A DNA stretch of 33,806 nt, taken from Prevotella sp. (lineage in GTDB: Bacteria > Bacteroidota > Bacteroidia > Bacteroidales > Bacteroidaceae). The translations under genes and the position numbers were made by a program. Shown in pieces: positions 22,622 through 31,043 of this stretch. The stretch is taken from positions 1-33,806 of the forward strand of contig JAFUSV010000127.1 of NCBI GenBank assembly GCA_017467565.1. The letters run 5' to 3'. The notes beneath the pieces were generated by a model. It was not told the origin of the DNA, made no database searches, and worked only from the letters and a program-made list of their open reading frames with translations. The stretch's first letter is position 1. Every line of letters begins with the position of its first letter.

Positions 22622-25602
22622 ATCTTCACTCTCAATGATAATCCATAGTAATAGCTTGGTATGTAGCTGCTTCCAAAGAGCGACGACTCCAGGTCCGTCT
22701 GCGACGAGTGAATGGTCTTCATGTTGTTCAGGAAGTTGTTGGCATAGAACGACACGCTGATGTGGTCGCCTATCTCCTTGGTCACGCTGAGGTTGGCCGA
22801 GTAGTAAGCCGACAGCTTGTTGGGATTCATCGTGTAGGCGTAGTTGGAACGTACCACCAGCTGCGACAGGTCGCTGTAGAGCACGGGGTCATTGTCTTTG
22901 GCCCATAGGAACTTCTCGGCAAAGGGTATCAGTTCCGTAGGCTGTTCCCACGTTGTGTAGTATTCAGGGTAGACCACCACCAGTTTGTCGAGCGACTTGC
23001 CGTCGTAGGGTTCGCCTGTATAGCCATTGTTGTCGTCCAGCACGTAGCCACGTGTCGTGCCGTCCAACTCGCTGAGCGAACGGTGGTAGTTGTAGAGCGA
23101 AGCCTCGATACGCAGTGAGACGATCATACGGATTTGGGGTATATGTGTGGTAAACGTCGTGTTCAGGTTTACCTGTTTCGACAGCCCGCCGTTGCTGATG
23201 GCTGCATGGGCGCTGCTGCCGGCACCGGTGACATTCGAACCGCGATAGTAGCCTATGTACTGGTATGGCTGGCCGTCGGACATGATATTGCTGATGCCCA
23301 GGGGTACGTCGGCAAAGAATACATCGTCAGTACCTTTATAATAATAGTAGTTGCCGTCCAGCCGGATAGACGTTTGGAGGGGCTTGATCTGTGCGAAGTC
23401 CACTATCCACTCCAGTCCGTAGCGACTGACGGGCGAGGCATTGATGTAGTGCTGGTTGACGACGTAGGTCCGCTTGTCGGTATAGGCCAGTTCCTTGTCG
23501 GGCATAGCGCCAGTCCTGTCGTGGGTTGTCACCGTACCCGTGGCGGGGTCGATGGTGAACGTGCGGTTCTCAACGGGAATGCCGCTCTGCTGCACGGCTG
23601 TCTGTCCCGTATAGCGATAGGTGAAGGGCGTATAGGTCTTGGTCGACATGTACGAACGGCACGTCTTGTGGTAGAAGGCCGACAAAGAGACATGGGTGCC
23701 CAGGATGGTAGCCTCTATGCCAAGGTCAGCCTGGTTGGTGTGTTGCCATCTGAGGTTGGGGTTGTACTGTGCCTTGGAAGGGTAGGTATGGTAGGCGTAG
23801 TACGACTTGTTCTCATTCGTTGAGGTCGAGGCAAACGACAGGATGTCACTGTAGGCCGGTGATGGATAGAGCACCTGGAACGAGGGCAGTTTGACGCTCT
23901 TGCCCCATCCGGCATGCAGCAGCAGGTCGCAGACCCACTGTCGTCGCTGGCCTCGCCAGAAGATGTAGCGGCCGTTGACGCGTGGCGACAGGCTGCTGAC
24001 CGTGCCGTAGTCCGACCCGCTGATGAGCGTGATGTCGTCACGCAGTCCTGCTGTCAGTTCTAGTGTCGACCGTCTTGTGGTAGGCACGATGACCTTGTCC
24101 TCCACGTAGAATGCCAGGTTGTTCATGGCTGGCAGTTGGTCGTAGCGGTATTCGCGCCACGATGGTGCTACGCTCATGTCGTCGTAGTACGTACCTCGTC
24201 CATTGTTCTTGCTGCCTGTATATTGGCTACCTACTACCAGTCGGTTGGCAGTCTTCCCGAAGCGGTGCATCCAGTCGGCCTTAGCCTTCAGTGCCCATGA
24301 CAGTGGCTTCGAGTCGTTGTAGCCCCGTACATACCAATAGCCCGTAGGTCCCAGTACGACTGGCGGCACGATGCCCGTCTGTGCGTCGTAGTCCTGAGCC
24401 ATAAAGTAACCCTCCTGCAGGGTGTGTATGTAGGGTTGGGTCGAGGCGCTGCTGGTGTGCGTGTAGCTCTCTGACCGTCGGTCACTGTAGGAGAGCGAGC
24501 CGCTGAGCTGTACATTGGTGATCCATGTTTTGTTAAGCAGCCAGTGTAGGTCGAAGTTTGCCCTGAAGGCATTGTCGCGCGCCTTTGAGTAGTTGTCCAG
24601 TTCTTCGTCGGGGTCGGTCTTTGAGTCGTAGCCGCCGATGTTGCCTGTCAGTCCTATCTGCAGCGTCAGTGGAGTCGTCTCCTGCATCAGCACGTTAGCA
24701 TAGTTCAGTGACATGATGTTGCGTTGGTAGGCCGTGTGGGGCGATGCAGCATCAGCAAACGAGCGGGCATGTTCTATCGAGGCATTCAGTACGCCGGCTT
24801 GGCTGCCTAAGGCGAAACCCTTGTTGACGGCTATCTGTCGCGTATGCTGATTCAGTTTGCCCTCAACGATGAACGGCGACTTACCTTTGCGGGTGTTCAC
24901 CTTGACCACGCCGTTCGACAGGTCGCCATATTCTACGGATGGTATGCCTGTCACTATCTCGACACTCTCAATGTTTGATGCGCTGAGTGTACGGGTAGAG
25001 GCACCCATCGTCTCGCCGTTGGCGGCATTGTTGTCCAGTCGCATGCCGTCAATTTCAATGGCAGTGCCAAACGAGGCATTACCTTTCTCCTGAATGTCGC
25101 TGCGCAGGGCGATGCGGTTGTCGCTCATCAGGGTGGGGTTGACAGTCTTCCCGCCAGGCAGCAGCACGGTGACATCGCTGACGTTGAGTATCTGCTGGTT
25201 GTCCAGCGCCTGGCGGTCTATGGTATAAGAGGTGGTGGCCTCGTCCGTCTTACGCTTGGCCATCACCGTCACCTCGTCGAGTTTCAGGTTGCTCTGTTTC
25301 AGCTTCAGTGTCAGGTTGTCGATATCGCGCTTCACCGTGATGGTCAGCGTCCGTTTCTCATAGCCCAGACATTGCACCACCAGTGTGTTCTGCCCTTCAG
25401 GCACATGCTGTAGCTGGAAGTCACCCTTCTCCTTGCTGATGGCCCACAGCCCGCTCTCTGACAGCAGTACCGAGGCAAACTCAACAGGCTTGCCTGTCTC
25501 TGCGTCAACGACGTGGCCTTTCAGTACATATTGCATCTGAGCATTAGCCGTCAGGGCAATGCTCAGGCCAATCATCAATAATGTGTATAACCTTTTCTTC
25601 AA
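22618..25602 (-). CDS. TonB-dependent outer-membrane receptor with N-terminal carboxypeptidase-regulatory-like domain
   Basis: The best start is TTG at 25602, giving 994 residues with a clean signal peptide (LKKRLYTLLMIGLSIALTANAQ). The frame is open to 25698 but that stretch covers the promoter. Domains: CarboxypepD_reg-like (~22-105; LKGHVVDAETGKPVEFASVLL... GDFQLQHVPEGQNTLVVQCLGYE), plug (~110-240; SYTIDRQALDNQQILNVSDVTVLLPGG, GTAIEIDGMRLDNNAANGETMG, SNIESVEIVTGIPSVEYGDLSNGVVKVNTRKG), and a 22-strand type barrel to the end. It uses TonB-ExbBD energy to import a substrate. No SusD-like partner follows; instead come a lipoprotein, DUF4876 and DUF6850 genes, so it is not a standard glycan locus. 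The substrate is unknown. Confidence 0.92.
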   Translation of the reverse strand: MKKRLYTLLMIGLSIALTANAQMQYVLKGHVVDAETGKPVEFASVLLSESGLWAISKEKGDFQLQHVPEGQNTLVVQCLGYEKRTLTITVKRDIDNLTLKLKQSNLKLDEVTVMAKRKTDEATTSYTIDRQALDNQQILNVSDVTVLLPGGKTVNPTLMSDNRIALRSDIQEKGNASFGTAIEIDGMRLDNNAANGETMGASTRTLSASNIESVEIVTGIPSVEYGDLSNGVVKVNTRKGKSPFIVEGKLNQHTRQIAVNKGFALGSQAGVLNASIEHARSFADAASPHTAYQRNIMSLNYANVLMQETTPLTLQIGLTGNIGGYDSKTDPDEELDNYSKARDNAFRANFDLHWLLNKTWITNVQLSGSLSYSDRRSESYTHTSSASTQPYIHTLQEGYFMAQDYDAQTGIVPPVVLGPTGYWYVRGYNDSKPLSWALKAKADWMHRFGKTANRLVVGSQYTGSKNNGRGTYYDDMSVAPSWREYRYDQLPAMNNLAFYVEDKVIVPTTRRSTLELTAGLRDDITLISGSDYGTVSSLSPRVNGRYIFWRGQRRQWVCDLLLHAGWGKSVKLPSFQVLYPSPAYSDILSFASTSTNENKSYYAYHTYPSKAQYNPNLRWQHTNQADLGIEATILGTHVSLSAFYHKTCRSYMSTKTYTPFTYRYTGQTAVQQSGIPVENRTFTIDPATGTVTTHDRTGAMPDKELAYTDKRTYVVNQHYINASPVSRYGLEWIVDFAQIKPLQTSIRLDGNYYYYKGTDDVFFADVPLGISNIMSDGQPYQYIGYYRGSNVTGAGSSAHAAISNGGLSKQVNLNTTFTTHIPQIRMIVSLRIEASLYNYHRSLSELDGTTRGYVLDDNNGYTGEPYDGKSLDKLVVVYPEYYTTWEQPTELIPFAEKFLWAKDNDPVLYSDLSQLVVRSNYAYTMNPNKLSAYYSANLSVTKEIGDHISVSFYANNFLNNMKTIHSSQTDLESSLFGSSYIPSYYYGLSLRVKI

Positions 25603-25625
25603 TGTGATTCGACAAATTTTGCGTT

Positions 25626-25658
25626 GCAAAATTACACAGAATATTTCATTCTGGCAAT
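25626..25658 (-). promoter_or_regulatory. Promoter of the TonB-receptor operon
   Basis: The minus strand reads TAATTTTGC at 25634-25626, with ATTG at 25658-25655 20 bases upstream. Transcription should start about 18 bases before TTG 25602, which supports that start over the upstream ATG at 25698. Confidence 0.7.
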
Positions 25659-25754
25659 ACTTAATAGTGAGGATTTTTGGCCTGCATGTTTTTTGCATAC
25701 ATAAATATTAGGTATTTTAGGGGGTAAAAGATGGTCCGTTTCAGAAATAATTCG

Positions 25755-25763
25755 TAACTTTGC
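25755..25763 (+). promoter_or_regulatory. Promoter -7 box of the M16 protease gene
   Basis: TAACTTTGC is an exact TAnnTTTG match, 29 bases before the ATG at 25792. The -33 element is not evident. Confidence 0.65.
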
Positions 25764-25791
25764 ACCACAAGATAATTAAATCGTAACGAAA

Positions 25792-28605
25792 ATGAAGAAA
25801 ACTATCCTCACCGTTTTGCTGCTGATACTGACCGTAGGGCTGTCAGCGCAAGAGTCTTTGCCACAGGACCCAGCCGTACGCAAGGGTGTACTGAAGAACG
25901 GCATGACCTATTATATCCGTCATAATGCCAAGGAACCCGGGCTGGCCGATTTCTATATCGCACAGCGTGTGGGCTCTATTCTCGAGGAGCCACGCCAGCG
26001 TGGCCTGGCTCATTTCCTTGAGCACATGGCTTTCAACGGCACGAAGAATTTCCCCGGCGTTGGCAAGCGTCTTGGCATCGTGCCTTGGTGCGAGACCATC
26101 GGCGTGAAGTTCGGTGCCAATCTCAATGCCTATACCAGTGTCGACCAGACCGTCTACCATATTGGTTCGGCTCCCTTGAAGCGTGAGGGTATCCTCGACT
26201 CCTGCCTCTTGGTGCTCCACGACTGGAGCCACTATCTGCTGCTGGAAGACAAGGAGATAGACAAGGAGCGCGGCGTCATCCACGAGGAGTGGCGTACCCG
26301 CCGTGCCGGCCGCGCCGTCTCGCGACTGATGGAGGCCGCCATGCCCAAGGTGTACAAGGGTACCAAGTACGAAGACTGCATGCCTATCGGCTCGATGGAC
26401 ATCGTCGATAATTTTCCCTATCAGGACTTGCGCGACTATTACCAGAAGTGGTATCGTCCTGACCTGCAGGGCATTGTGGTCGTAGGCGATATCGACGTAG
26501 ACAAGGTGGAGAAGAAGATTAAGAAGATGTTCGGACCTATCCCCATGCCTAAGAATGCTGCCGAGCGTATCTATTATCCTGTCGGTGATAATGAGAAGAT
26601 GATTGTCGACATCGAGAAAGATGCCGAGCAGCCCATCGTGCTCTGCCATCTCTACATGAAGCGTGACGCTACGCCCGACGACCATAAAAACAATGAGGGC
26701 TACCTGCGCGGCGACTATGTCGACGGTCTGATAGGCTACATGATGAATGGACGCCTGGCTGAGATGCGCCAGCAGGCCAACCCGCCGTTCCAGAGTGCTA
26801 CGGGGCGTGCCTCGTCGTTCTTCCTCAGTCGCACCAAGGAGGCTTTCTCCATGAGCGTCAGCTGCAAGCAGGAGAATATCCTGGGTGGAATCATTAGTGC
26901 AGTGGCTGCAGCCGAACAGGCTCGCCAACAAGGCTTTACGCAGTCGGAGCTCGACCGTGCCAAGAAGTTCCAACTCTCTCACGACGAGCGTAAGTTCAAG
27001 GAGCGCAATGACCGTACGAACTCACGTCTGGTCAATGAGTGCGTACAGAATTTCCTGACGGGCGAACCGCTGATATCTATCGACAAGAAGTGGGAGCTGA
27101 CGCAGAAGTTCGACCGTGAGGTGACGCTCGACGAGGTCAACCAGGCTGTGCGCGAACTGATTACCGACCGTAACCAGGTGGTCATCATGTATGCCCCCGA
27201 CAAGGAGACGGTAGCCCTGCCCACAGAGCAGCAGCTGGAGGATGTCATCCTCGCTGCCCAGCAGCAGAAGTATGCACCCTATGTAGAGGAGGAGGTCAGC
27301 GACCAACTCATCACACACATGCCACAGGCTGGCTCCATCGTCAGTGAGAAGCCTTGGCAGCATGGCTTCACGGAGCTGACGCTCAGCAACGGCATGAGGG
27401 TCTATGTGCGGCAGACGGACTATAGTGCCAATACCCTGCAGCTGACCATGCGTGCCGAGGGAGGCACCTCAGTCTATGGCAATGAGGATATCCCCCAGTT
27501 CTCGCTTATATCGAGTGCCATCAGCGAGGCAGGAGTAGGGGAGTGGGATGCCACCACGCTGCGTAAGAAGCTGACAGGCAAGAGTGTCCGTGTGCAGACA
27601 TCAGTAAGCAGCCGTTCGCAGAGCATCAGCGGCGGAGCTTCCGTCCAGGATGCCGAGACGATGATGCAGCTGGTACATCTCTACTTCACTCAGCCCCGAC
27701 GCGACTCTGTCGCCTTCGAGGGACTGCGCAACCGTACCCACTCGTTCCTCAACAACCGCAACGCCTCGCCTCGTGTCGACTACAACGACTCTGTGTCGGC
27801 CATCGTCTATGGTCATCATCCCCGCATGACGCCCATGACTCAGGAGCGTCTGGCACAGGCCGACTATGACCGCATCTTCGAAATTTATCAGGACCGCTTC
27901 TGCAATGCTGCCGACTTCAAGACGGTCATCATAGGCAACATGTCGCTCGATGAGTTACGACCCATGATTTGCCGCTACCTCGCTTCGCTGCCTGCCGCCA
28001 AGGACAGACACTCCGAACTGCACAGGGAGAATCTGCCTCGCATGGCCGACGGCGACTTTGCCACCGTCTTCAAGAAGAAGATGGCCACGCCGCTGGCTAA
28101 TGTCAGCATCTTCTATGCTGCCGACGTAGACTTCTCGGCCAAGAACGACCTCACGCTCGACTTCCTGAAGCGCTGCCTCTCCATTGCCTATACCGACTCG
28201 GTGCGTGAGGAGAAAGGCGGTACCTACGGCGTCAGCGTAGATTTCGACCTCGACAAGGACGACCAGCCCAATGCCACGCTGCGCATCAGCTACAATGCCG
28301 ACCCACAGCGCTACGAGGAGCTCAATCCCATCATCTACCACCAGCTGAAGGTCATAGCCGAGAAGGGACCGGAACCCACGTCGATGGACAAGGTGCGCCA
28401 GTATCTGCTGAAGCAGTACGAGCAGGCTGCCATCACCAACGACTACTGGGACTACGTCGTATGGCATCAGCTCGACGATGACACCGACTTCGACACCGGC
28501 TATTGCGACATGGTGCGTCAGATGACTGCCGCCGATGTGCAGCACATGGCCCGAGAACTTCTGCGCCAGGGTCGCCGCATCGAGGTCACCATGCTCTCCG
28601 AGTAG
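25792..28605 (+). CDS. Secreted M16 family zinc metalloprotease (pitrilysin/insulinase type)
   Basis: The 937-residue protein has a signal peptide (MKKTILTVLLLILTVGLSAQ). The inverted zinc motif HFLEH gives His74, Glu77 (acid) and His78; the distal ligand should be Glu155 in KEIDKERGVIHEEW, about 77 residues later, as expected. Two M16 halves follow in one chain: the active half to ~residue 470 and the non-catalytic half from ~520 (HGFTELTLSNGMRVYVRQTDYS) to the end, with the R..Y-type substrate motif near EEKGGTYGVSVDFDLD. It probably digests peptides in the periplasm. It has its own promoter. The SIMPL-domain gene 83 bases downstream may be co-transcribed. All catalytic residues look intact. 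Confidence 0.94.
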   Translation: MKKTILTVLLLILTVGLSAQESLPQDPAVRKGVLKNGMTYYIRHNAKEPGLADFYIAQRVGSILEEPRQRGLAHFLEHMAFNGTKNFPGVGKRLGIVPWCETIGVKFGANLNAYTSVDQTVYHIGSAPLKREGILDSCLLVLHDWSHYLLLEDKEIDKERGVIHEEWRTRRAGRAVSRLMEAAMPKVYKGTKYEDCMPIGSMDIVDNFPYQDLRDYYQKWYRPDLQGIVVVGDIDVDKVEKKIKKMFGPIPMPKNAAERIYYPVGDNEKMIVDIEKDAEQPIVLCHLYMKRDATPDDHKNNEGYLRGDYVDGLIGYMMNGRLAEMRQQANPPFQSATGRASSFFLSRTKEAFSMSVSCKQENILGGIISAVAAAEQARQQGFTQSELDRAKKFQLSHDERKFKERNDRTNSRLVNECVQNFLTGEPLISIDKKWELTQKFDREVTLDEVNQAVRELITDRNQVVIMYAPDKETVALPTEQQLEDVILAAQQQKYAPYVEEEVSDQLITHMPQAGSIVSEKPWQHGFTELTLSNGMRVYVRQTDYSANTLQLTMRAEGGTSVYGNEDIPQFSLISSAISEAGVGEWDATTLRKKLTGKSVRVQTSVSSRSQSISGGASVQDAETMMQLVHLYFTQPRRDSVAFEGLRNRTHSFLNNRNASPRVDYNDSVSAIVYGHHPRMTPMTQERLAQADYDRIFEIYQDRFCNAADFKTVIIGNMSLDELRPMICRYLASLPAAKDRHSELHRENLPRMADGDFATVFKKKMATPLANVSIFYAADVDFSAKNDLTLDFLKRCLSIAYTDSVREEKGGTYGVSVDFDLDKDDQPNATLRISYNADPQRYEELNPIIYHQLKVIAEKGPEPTSMDKVRQYLLKQYEQAAITNDYWDYVVWHQLDDDTDFDTGYCDMVRQMTAADVQHMARELLRQGRRIEVTMLSE

Positions 28606-28652
28606 CTACAGTGTACGGTGTTCCCCCCGCCTCTCCCCCCGCCAAAAGTGTG

Positions 28653-28673
28653 TACGGCGGTTTCGCCGCCGTA
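28653..28673. terminator. 8-bp GC-rich hairpin between M16 and SIMPL genes
   Basis: tacggcgg (28653-28660) pairs with ccgccgta (28666-28673) around tttcg. It is preceded by a C-rich tract (28623-28642). There is no T-run, so it may be an attenuator or mRNA-stability element within a shared transcript rather than a full terminator. Confidence 0.45.
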
Positions 28674-28688
28674 ATAAAATAAATAGTA

Positions 28689-29378
28689 ATGCTTATGAAC
28701 AGAATCAAAGAAGCAGCAATCCTGGCTATCGGAATGATAGTGCTGGGATGGTTTATCAAGAGCGGTATCAACAACTTTGCCAACAAAGACCGCCAAGTGA
28801 CTGTCAAGGGCCTGTCTGAGCGCGAAGTGCCAGCAGACCAAGTGACGTGGAGCATCAGCACCACCGAGATGGGCGACGACCTGCCCGACCTCTATAGCCG
28901 TATCAGCCGTCAGGCTGAGAAGATCAAGCGCTTCCTCGTGCAGAATGGGCTCTCGGAGAAGGACATCACCATCAATCCGCCTACGGTCAACGACCTTGAG
29001 GCCAACACCTGGAGCGAGAACCGCAAGAACTACCGCTATACGGCCAGCACCACGGTGACCGTCTATACCAAACAGGTGGAGAAGGTCAACGAGGTCATCT
29101 ACCGTCAGGGCGACCTTCTCGAGCAGGGCGTGGCCATCGAGAGCGGCTATCCCTCCTACGAGTTCACCTCGTTCCAGGACATGAAGCTCGAGATGATGGC
29201 TGAGGCTATCAAGAATGCCCAGAAGACGGCTGAGGAGTTTGCTAAGGCCAGCGAATCAGACCTCAACGGCATCACCTCGGCCGGACAGGGTCAGTTCGAG
29301 ATTGAGGATCGCGACCAGAACACGCCTTACATCAAGAAGATTCGTGTCGTGACCACTGTCACCTACGCCCTCGACTAA
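28689..29378 (+). CDS. SIMPL domain-containing membrane-anchored protein (DUF541)
   Basis: The 229-residue protein has an N-terminal signal-anchor ([20 protein letters not shown], residues ~9-28) and then the SIMPL domain: [59 protein letters not shown]. The repeating [51 protein letters not shown]-terminus is typical. Members form oligomeric periplasmic or membrane rings (BP26 type), with unclear function, and some are linked to oxidative stress. The start may be the second ATG at 28695 (MNRIKE). It lies behind the M16 gene with no recognisable promoter of its own, so read-through is likely. Confidence 0.9.
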   Translation: MLMNRIKEAAILAIGMIVLGWFIKSGINNFANKDRQVTVKGLSEREVPADQVTWSISTTEMGDDLPDLYSRISRQAEKIKRFLVQNGLSEKDITINPPTVNDLEANTWSENRKNYRYTASTTVTVYTKQVEKVNEVIYRQGDLLEQGVAIESGYPSYEFTSFQDMKLEMMAEAIKNAQKTAEEFAKASESDLNGITSAGQGQFEIEDRDQNTPYIKKIRVVTTVTYALD

Positions 29379-29431
29379 TTGGGTAGGCTGTTTACCCACC
29401 GTTTGGAGCCTCCATTTTTCTTCCACAAACG

Positions 29432-29466
29432 AAGAAGGCCACTTGCTCCCAGCAAGTGGCCTTCTT
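29432..29466. terminator. 16-bp perfect hairpin at the convergent junction of SIMPL and GH43 genes
   Basis: Bases 29432-29447 are the exact reverse complement of 29451-29466, with the loop ccc. It lies 54 bases after the SIMPL stop and 35 beyond the GH43 stop. The core is the same as in the 18556-18602 hairpin apart from one stem pair (A-T there, G-C here) and the third loop base. Confidence 0.75.
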
Positions 29467-29500
29467 ACTCCAAGGAATCAGCCTTCTTAATCTTTTATTC

Positions 29501-30616
29501 TTATCGCCACTCATCCTGCCATGTGATGACGGGCTTGCCCTCTTGGAAGGTGATGGGGAGCCAGATGTAACGGGCATCGATGGGACGGCGGGGACGCCAT
29601 ACGTCGGCCATGAAGATTTGACGGCCGTCGGGCAGCGTCAGCACGTAGGTGCCCTGTCCGCCAAATGTCTTCTCGGCATGGGGACCGACGCAGGGGTTGG
29701 GATGCTGCGTCCAGGGGCCCCAGATGGAGGGGGCCGAGAACATGCGGGCCTCGTTGGGGTCCCAGCCAGTGCAGCCCGAGGTGATCATCCAGTAGGTGCC
29801 GTCATGGCGGAAGAGGGTGGGGGCCTCGTTGTGGCCGGCTGGTGCCAGACGGGTGTAGCGTCCGGTGTGATGCAGGTAGTCGTCGGTCAGCTCGGCGATG
29901 TGGATGGTCAGGTTCTCTTCTGACGAGAAGATGTGGTAAGCCTTGCCGTCGCTGTCGACGTAGAGCGTCATGTCGCGTGACATCTGTCCACCCTCCATGT
30001 CGCGGTTGACGAAGAGTCCCTCTCTGACAGCCTCCATCCATTCTGGTGTCCACCATTCTTGATAGTCGCTCATGCGCAGTCCTTTGGCACGCTCTATGTC
30101 CTCTTCGGTGAACTCCACCGGCCACCGTCCAGCATTGGCGCGCGAACTATATAAATAGGTGTAGGGCCCCTCGGGCTTATCGCTGACGGCCACGCCGAAA
30201 CGTGCAGCCTCGTAGCCGCGATGACGCAGCTCCAGGTGGAACCACATGACGAACTGCTGCGTCTTGGCGTTGTATATCACCTTGGGCCGCTCCATCACGC
30301 AGCCCCGTTCCAGGTCGGCCCCTTTCTCGTGGCTGACGCTGAGGGCTACACCACGGTTCTGCCAGTCGGTCAGATTGGTGGAGCTGTAGCAGGTGATGCC
30401 CACCAGTGCGGCGCTGGAGCGCTCGCTCTTATGTTCGCCAAACCAGTAGTACACTCCGTCGTGCAGCAGTACGCCTCCGCCATGGGCATTGATATGATGG
30501 CCGTCGGTGTCGGGCCATATCTGTCCTGGCTTCACGCTGTCGGCAGCCTGCATTCCCACTATGATGGTGACCTGTGCTAAGAGCACAGTCATTATTCGTA
30601 TCACTGTCTGTTTCAT
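29501..30616 (-). CDS. Secreted glycoside hydrolase family 43 enzyme (exo-beta-1,3-galactanase-like subfamily)
   Basis: The 371-residue protein starts at MKQTVIRIMTVLLAQVTIIVGMQA (signal peptide). The frame is open to 30835, but that part runs through tRNA-Leu and is rejected. The five-blade propeller shows GQIWPDTDGHHINAHGGGVLLHDGVYYWFGEHK, ERPKVIYNAKTQQFVMWFHLE and SRDMTLYVDSDGKAYHIFSSEENLTIHIAELTDDY. The AHGGG and GEHK pattern is what I know from GH43 subfamilies 24 and 34 (galactan and galactofuranose-active enzymes), in which the usual base Asp differs. The substrate is therefore inferred. It stands alone without SusC/D genes, about 50 bases behind tRNA-Leu, and could be partly transcribed from the tRNA promoter. 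Confidence 0.85.
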   Translation of the reverse strand: MKQTVIRIMTVLLAQVTIIVGMQAADSVKPGQIWPDTDGHHINAHGGGVLLHDGVYYWFGEHKSERSSAALVGITCYSSTNLTDWQNRGVALSVSHEKGADLERGCVMERPKVIYNAKTQQFVMWFHLELRHRGYEAARFGVAVSDKPEGPYTYLYSSRANAGRWPVEFTEEDIERAKGLRMSDYQEWWTPEWMEAVREGLFVNRDMEGGQMSRDMTLYVDSDGKAYHIFSSEENLTIHIAELTDDYLHHTGRYTRLAPAGHNEAPTLFRHDGTYWMITSGCTGWDPNEARMFSAPSIWGPWTQHPNPCVGPHAEKTFGGQGTYVLTLPDGRQIFMADVWRPRRPIDARYIWLPITFQEGKPVITWQDEWR

Positions 30617-30666
30617 TGTTAGTCTGAGTTTTTGTTGAAAAAATACAAAATGTACTCTGAATGATG

Positions 30667-30748
30667 TGCGCCTGACAGGACTCGAACCTGCACATCGTAA
30701 GATACTAGATCCTAAGTCTAGCGCGTCTACCAATTCCGCCACAGGCGC
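30667..30748 (-). tRNA. tRNA-Leu (anticodon UAG)
   Basis: The minus strand gives a full cloverleaf: acceptor GCGCCTG/CAGGCGC, D arm TGGCGGAATTGGTAGACGCG, anticodon stem CTAGA/TCTAG with loop CTTAGGA (anticodon TAG), the long variable arm of leucine tRNAs, and T loop GGTTCGAGTCC. CCA is not encoded. Confidence 0.95.
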
Positions 30749-30793
30749 TTGTGGGCTAATAAAAAAGCGATGACTTGCATCGCTATGTTTTTG

Positions 30794-30867
30794 TGTCGAC
30801 ACTTGGATTCGGACCAAGGACCCCCACCATGTCAAGGTGATACTCTAACCAACTGAGCTATGCCGAC
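30794..30867 (-). tRNA. tRNA-Val (anticodon GAC)
   Basis: The minus strand gives acceptor GTCGGCA/TGTCGAC (one G-U pair), D arm TAGCTCAGTTGGTTAGAGTA, anticodon loop TTGACAT (anticodon GAC) and T arm CTTGGTCCGAATCCAAG. The 74-base molecule precedes tRNA-Leu by 45 bases and CCA is not encoded. Confidence 0.95.
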
Positions 30868-30908
30868 ATTTTAACAGGCTTGTGAGCCGTTGTTTTATGT
30901 TTGCGGGT

Positions 30909-30917
30909 GCAAAGGTA
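30909..30917 (-). promoter_or_regulatory. Promoter -7 box of the tRNA-Val/tRNA-Leu unit
   Basis: The minus strand reads TACCTTTGC, an exact TAnnTTTG, 41 bases before the tRNA-Val 5' end. It is divergent from the promoter of the zinc-ribbon protein gene. Confidence 0.6.
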
Positions 30918-30970
30918 CAACAAAGTTTTGAATTATCGTCTTTATTTATGTTAAAAAATTCGAGAAAAGG

Positions 30971-31001
30971 TTTAGTAATTCGAAAAGTTATCATATATTT
31001 G
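30971..31001 (+). promoter_or_regulatory. Promoter of the zinc-ribbon membrane protein gene
   Basis: TTTA (30971-30974), 19-base spacer, TATATTTG (30994-31001), close to TTTG/TAnnTTTG. The ATG at 31044 is 42 bases downstream. Confidence 0.6.
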
Positions 31002-31043
31002 CATCGAAATACGCATTTATTCACTAAAAACCAGACAAAACTT

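Noticed and set aside
25603-25698. N-terminal extension of the TonB receptor to the ATG at 25698
   Set aside because: It covers the promoter -7 box and puts 32 unlikely residues before a good signal peptide.
30617-30835. N-terminal extension of the GH43 protein
   Set aside because: The extension would translate tRNA-Leu; the ATG at 30616 is followed by a clean signal peptide.
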